Shown here in pieces: positions 63,001 through 64,000 of a DNA stretch of 64,000 bases. Each line of letters starts with the position of its first letter. Position 1 is the first letter of the stretch. Under the pieces are notes generated by a model. It searched no databases, was not told the DNA's origin, and saw only the letters and a program-made list of their open reading frames with translations. Source of the DNA: Muricea muricata (Eukaryota > Cnidaria > Anthozoa > Malacalcyonacea > Plexauridae). Made by a program: the position numbers and the translations under genes. Location: assembly GCA_963855995.1 (NCBI GenBank), contig OY979730.1, forward strand, positions 9,959,300 through 10,023,299, read 5' to 3'.

Positions 63001-64000
63001 TTGAAACTTGGTGGAAATGTCCAGATGACGCATTGTTTGTGAAAGAACTTAGTTCGGAGTTCTATAAATGCATTGTAGTTATGTTTCAGCTTGGCTGTGA
63101 TTTTACCCATTTGCCTACCAATGGCTGTTTGTATGTGCTACTAGTCTTTATTGAGAATCGTTGCATTTTGCATCAAAATCAGTTGAAATTTTCCACGCAT
63201 CACTGTACCGCTGGTCTCTTAAGAATAAACTAACTTCCGACACTTCTCCTTTCATTTGGAAAAGCTTATTGGGAGATACCCCTTGTTGTAACTTTTCTCC
63301 TCATTGGTAATTGTTACATAATTGTACCTGAAATTTTTAAAATGCCTAATTTGTGATGGAATTCATTGAAACTTTGTGGAAATATCAAGATGACGCATTG
63401 TTTGTGAAAGAACTTAGTTCGGAGTTCTAGAAATGCATTATAGTTATGTTTCAGCTTTGCCACGATTTTACCCATTTGGCCTACCAATGGCTCTTTGTAT
63501 GTGCTACTAGTCTTTATTCAGAACCTTTGCATTTTGCGTCGAAATCAGTTGAAAATTTCCACGAATCACTGTCCTGCTGGTCTCTTAAGAATAAACTAAC
63601 TTTGGACACTTCTCCTTTTATTTGGAAAGGCTTATTGGGAGATACCTCTTGTTGTAAGTTTTCTCCTCATTGGTAATTGATAGATAATTGTACCTGAAAT
63701 TTTGAAAATGCGCAATTTGTGATGAAATTCATTGAAACTTGACTGAAATGTGCAGAGGACGCATTTTTTGTGAAAAAACTTAGTTCGGAGTTCTAGACAT
63801 GCATTATAGTTATGTTTCAGCTTGGCCATGGTTTTACCCATTTGGCCTACCAATGGCTCTTTGTATGTGGTACCAGTCTTTATTCAGAACCTTTTCATTT
63901 TGCATCGAAATCAGTTGAAATTTTCCACGCATCACTGTAGCGCTGGTCTTTTAAGAATAAACTAACTTTGGACTTGTCTCTTTGCATTTGGAAAAGCTTA
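60003..64000 (+). repeat. diverged right-hand monomers
   Basis: About 11 units with variants rare or absent in the core: CAGAACCTTTGC or CAGAACCTTTTC, TTGGACTTGTCTC, TTGATAGATAATTG, GAAACTTGACTGAAATG and CAGAGGACGC. 59945-60707 recurs at 63238-64000 (spacing 3,293 bp, nine monomers less one base; the missing base is near 63113). The greater divergence suggests that the right array edge may lie not far beyond the window. Confidence 0.75.

Larger units (their letters stand above)
6251..64000 (+). repeat. 366-bp satellite array, about 158 monomers, open at right edge
   Basis: Head-to-tail copies in one orientation. Taking CCTGAAATTTT as offset 0, landmarks are an EcoRI-type GAATTC near +32, ATTTTACCCATTTGG in the middle, a CTTAAG near +257 and TCCTCATTGG near +338. 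Core units resemble each other closely and fall into subfamilies with linked variants: CCACGATTT, CCGTGATTT or CCATGGTTT, paired with TGTGCTTCTAGTC or TGTGGTACCAGTC. The first unit (6251-6619) is 369 bp and the most diverged full copy. At 366 bp the unit is about two nucleosome lengths, as is common in satellites. There is no sign of a transposase or reverse transcriptase. A centromeric, pericentromeric or subtelomeric location is possible but unproven. Confidence 0.98.

Noticed and set aside
6403-63676. Over 100 plus-strand ORFs of 60-159 codons inside the array as genes
   Set aside because: All are phases of the same 366-bp unit, start at internal GTG, TTG or ATG codons, are closed by recurrent stops and vary freely at amino-acid level. 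No promoter, splice site or known domain supports them.
52542-63853. Minus-strand ORFs of 60-77 codons in the right part of the array
   Set aside because: They are antisense readings of the satellite that open only where local substitutions remove stops.
6251-64000. CENP-B box as evidence of a centromere
   Set aside because: I saw no good match to the mammalian TTCG...CGGGA pattern in the monomer on either strand. Absence does not exclude a centromere in other animals.

Overview
The window is eukaryotic, intron- and repeat-style DNA with no recognisable complete protein gene. It splits into an AT-rich intergenic flank (1 to about 6,059) and one very large tandem satellite array (about 6,251 to 64,000, running off the right edge). 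The flank holds non-autonomous DNA transposons, including hAT-type elements with 8-bp target-site duplications and termini such as CAGGGGCGTAGCC. Together with the low GC content this suggests an animal genome, perhaps a marine invertebrate such as a cnidarian; that placement is a low-confidence inference.

Flank, left to right: a MITE-like inverted-repeat remnant (113-303); a weak minus-strand ORF (410-604); a 304-bp hAT-type MITE with an exact 8-bp duplication (706-1009); an AT-rich simple repeat (1220-1297); five copies of a CAACTCGGCCCA motif (1751-1843); a possible decayed exon (2102-2255); a spaced inverted repeat (2400-2854); a hairpin followed by a symmetrical AATAAA/TTTATT signal (2945-2988); a 36-bp palindrome (3044-3079); a hairpin MITE with a second, interlocked inverted pair (3400-3657); a 1,276-bp hAT-like element (3840-5115) carrying a nested 442-bp element (4424-4865); a 42-bp minisatellite at the right-hand junction of that insertion (5116-5255); and another small inverted-repeat pair (5438-5574).

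Array: about 158 head-to-tail copies of a 366-bp monomer, all in one orientation. I followed the register through 154 successive monomers (6,646 to 62,988). The total shortfall from exact 366-bp periodicity is 22 bases, fully explained by nine copies of one 1-bp deletion, two copies of one 3-bp deletion, and three small deletions clustered at 53.1-54.3 kb. Since 366 is 3 x 122, one reading frame runs in register through the array, but recurrent stop positions break it and the longest ORF is only 159 codons. I read the monomer as non-coding satellite.

The array has layered higher-order structure: an 8.4-kb block copied at 9,878-bp spacing, 7-mer blocks (2,558 and 2,561 bp), a 732-bp dimer duplication, a 15-mer of 5,489 bp present nearly three times, and 4-mer (1,464 bp) and 3-mer (1,098 bp) repeats on the right. 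A badly decayed partial monomer lies just outside the left edge (6060-6250). The first intact monomer shares several variants with units at 60-64 kb that are rare or absent in the core, which suggests old edges around a recently homogenised centre. Genes do not work together here; the biology is satellite origin, amplification and homogenisation, possibly centromeric, pericentromeric or subtelomeric, which the sequence alone cannot decide.
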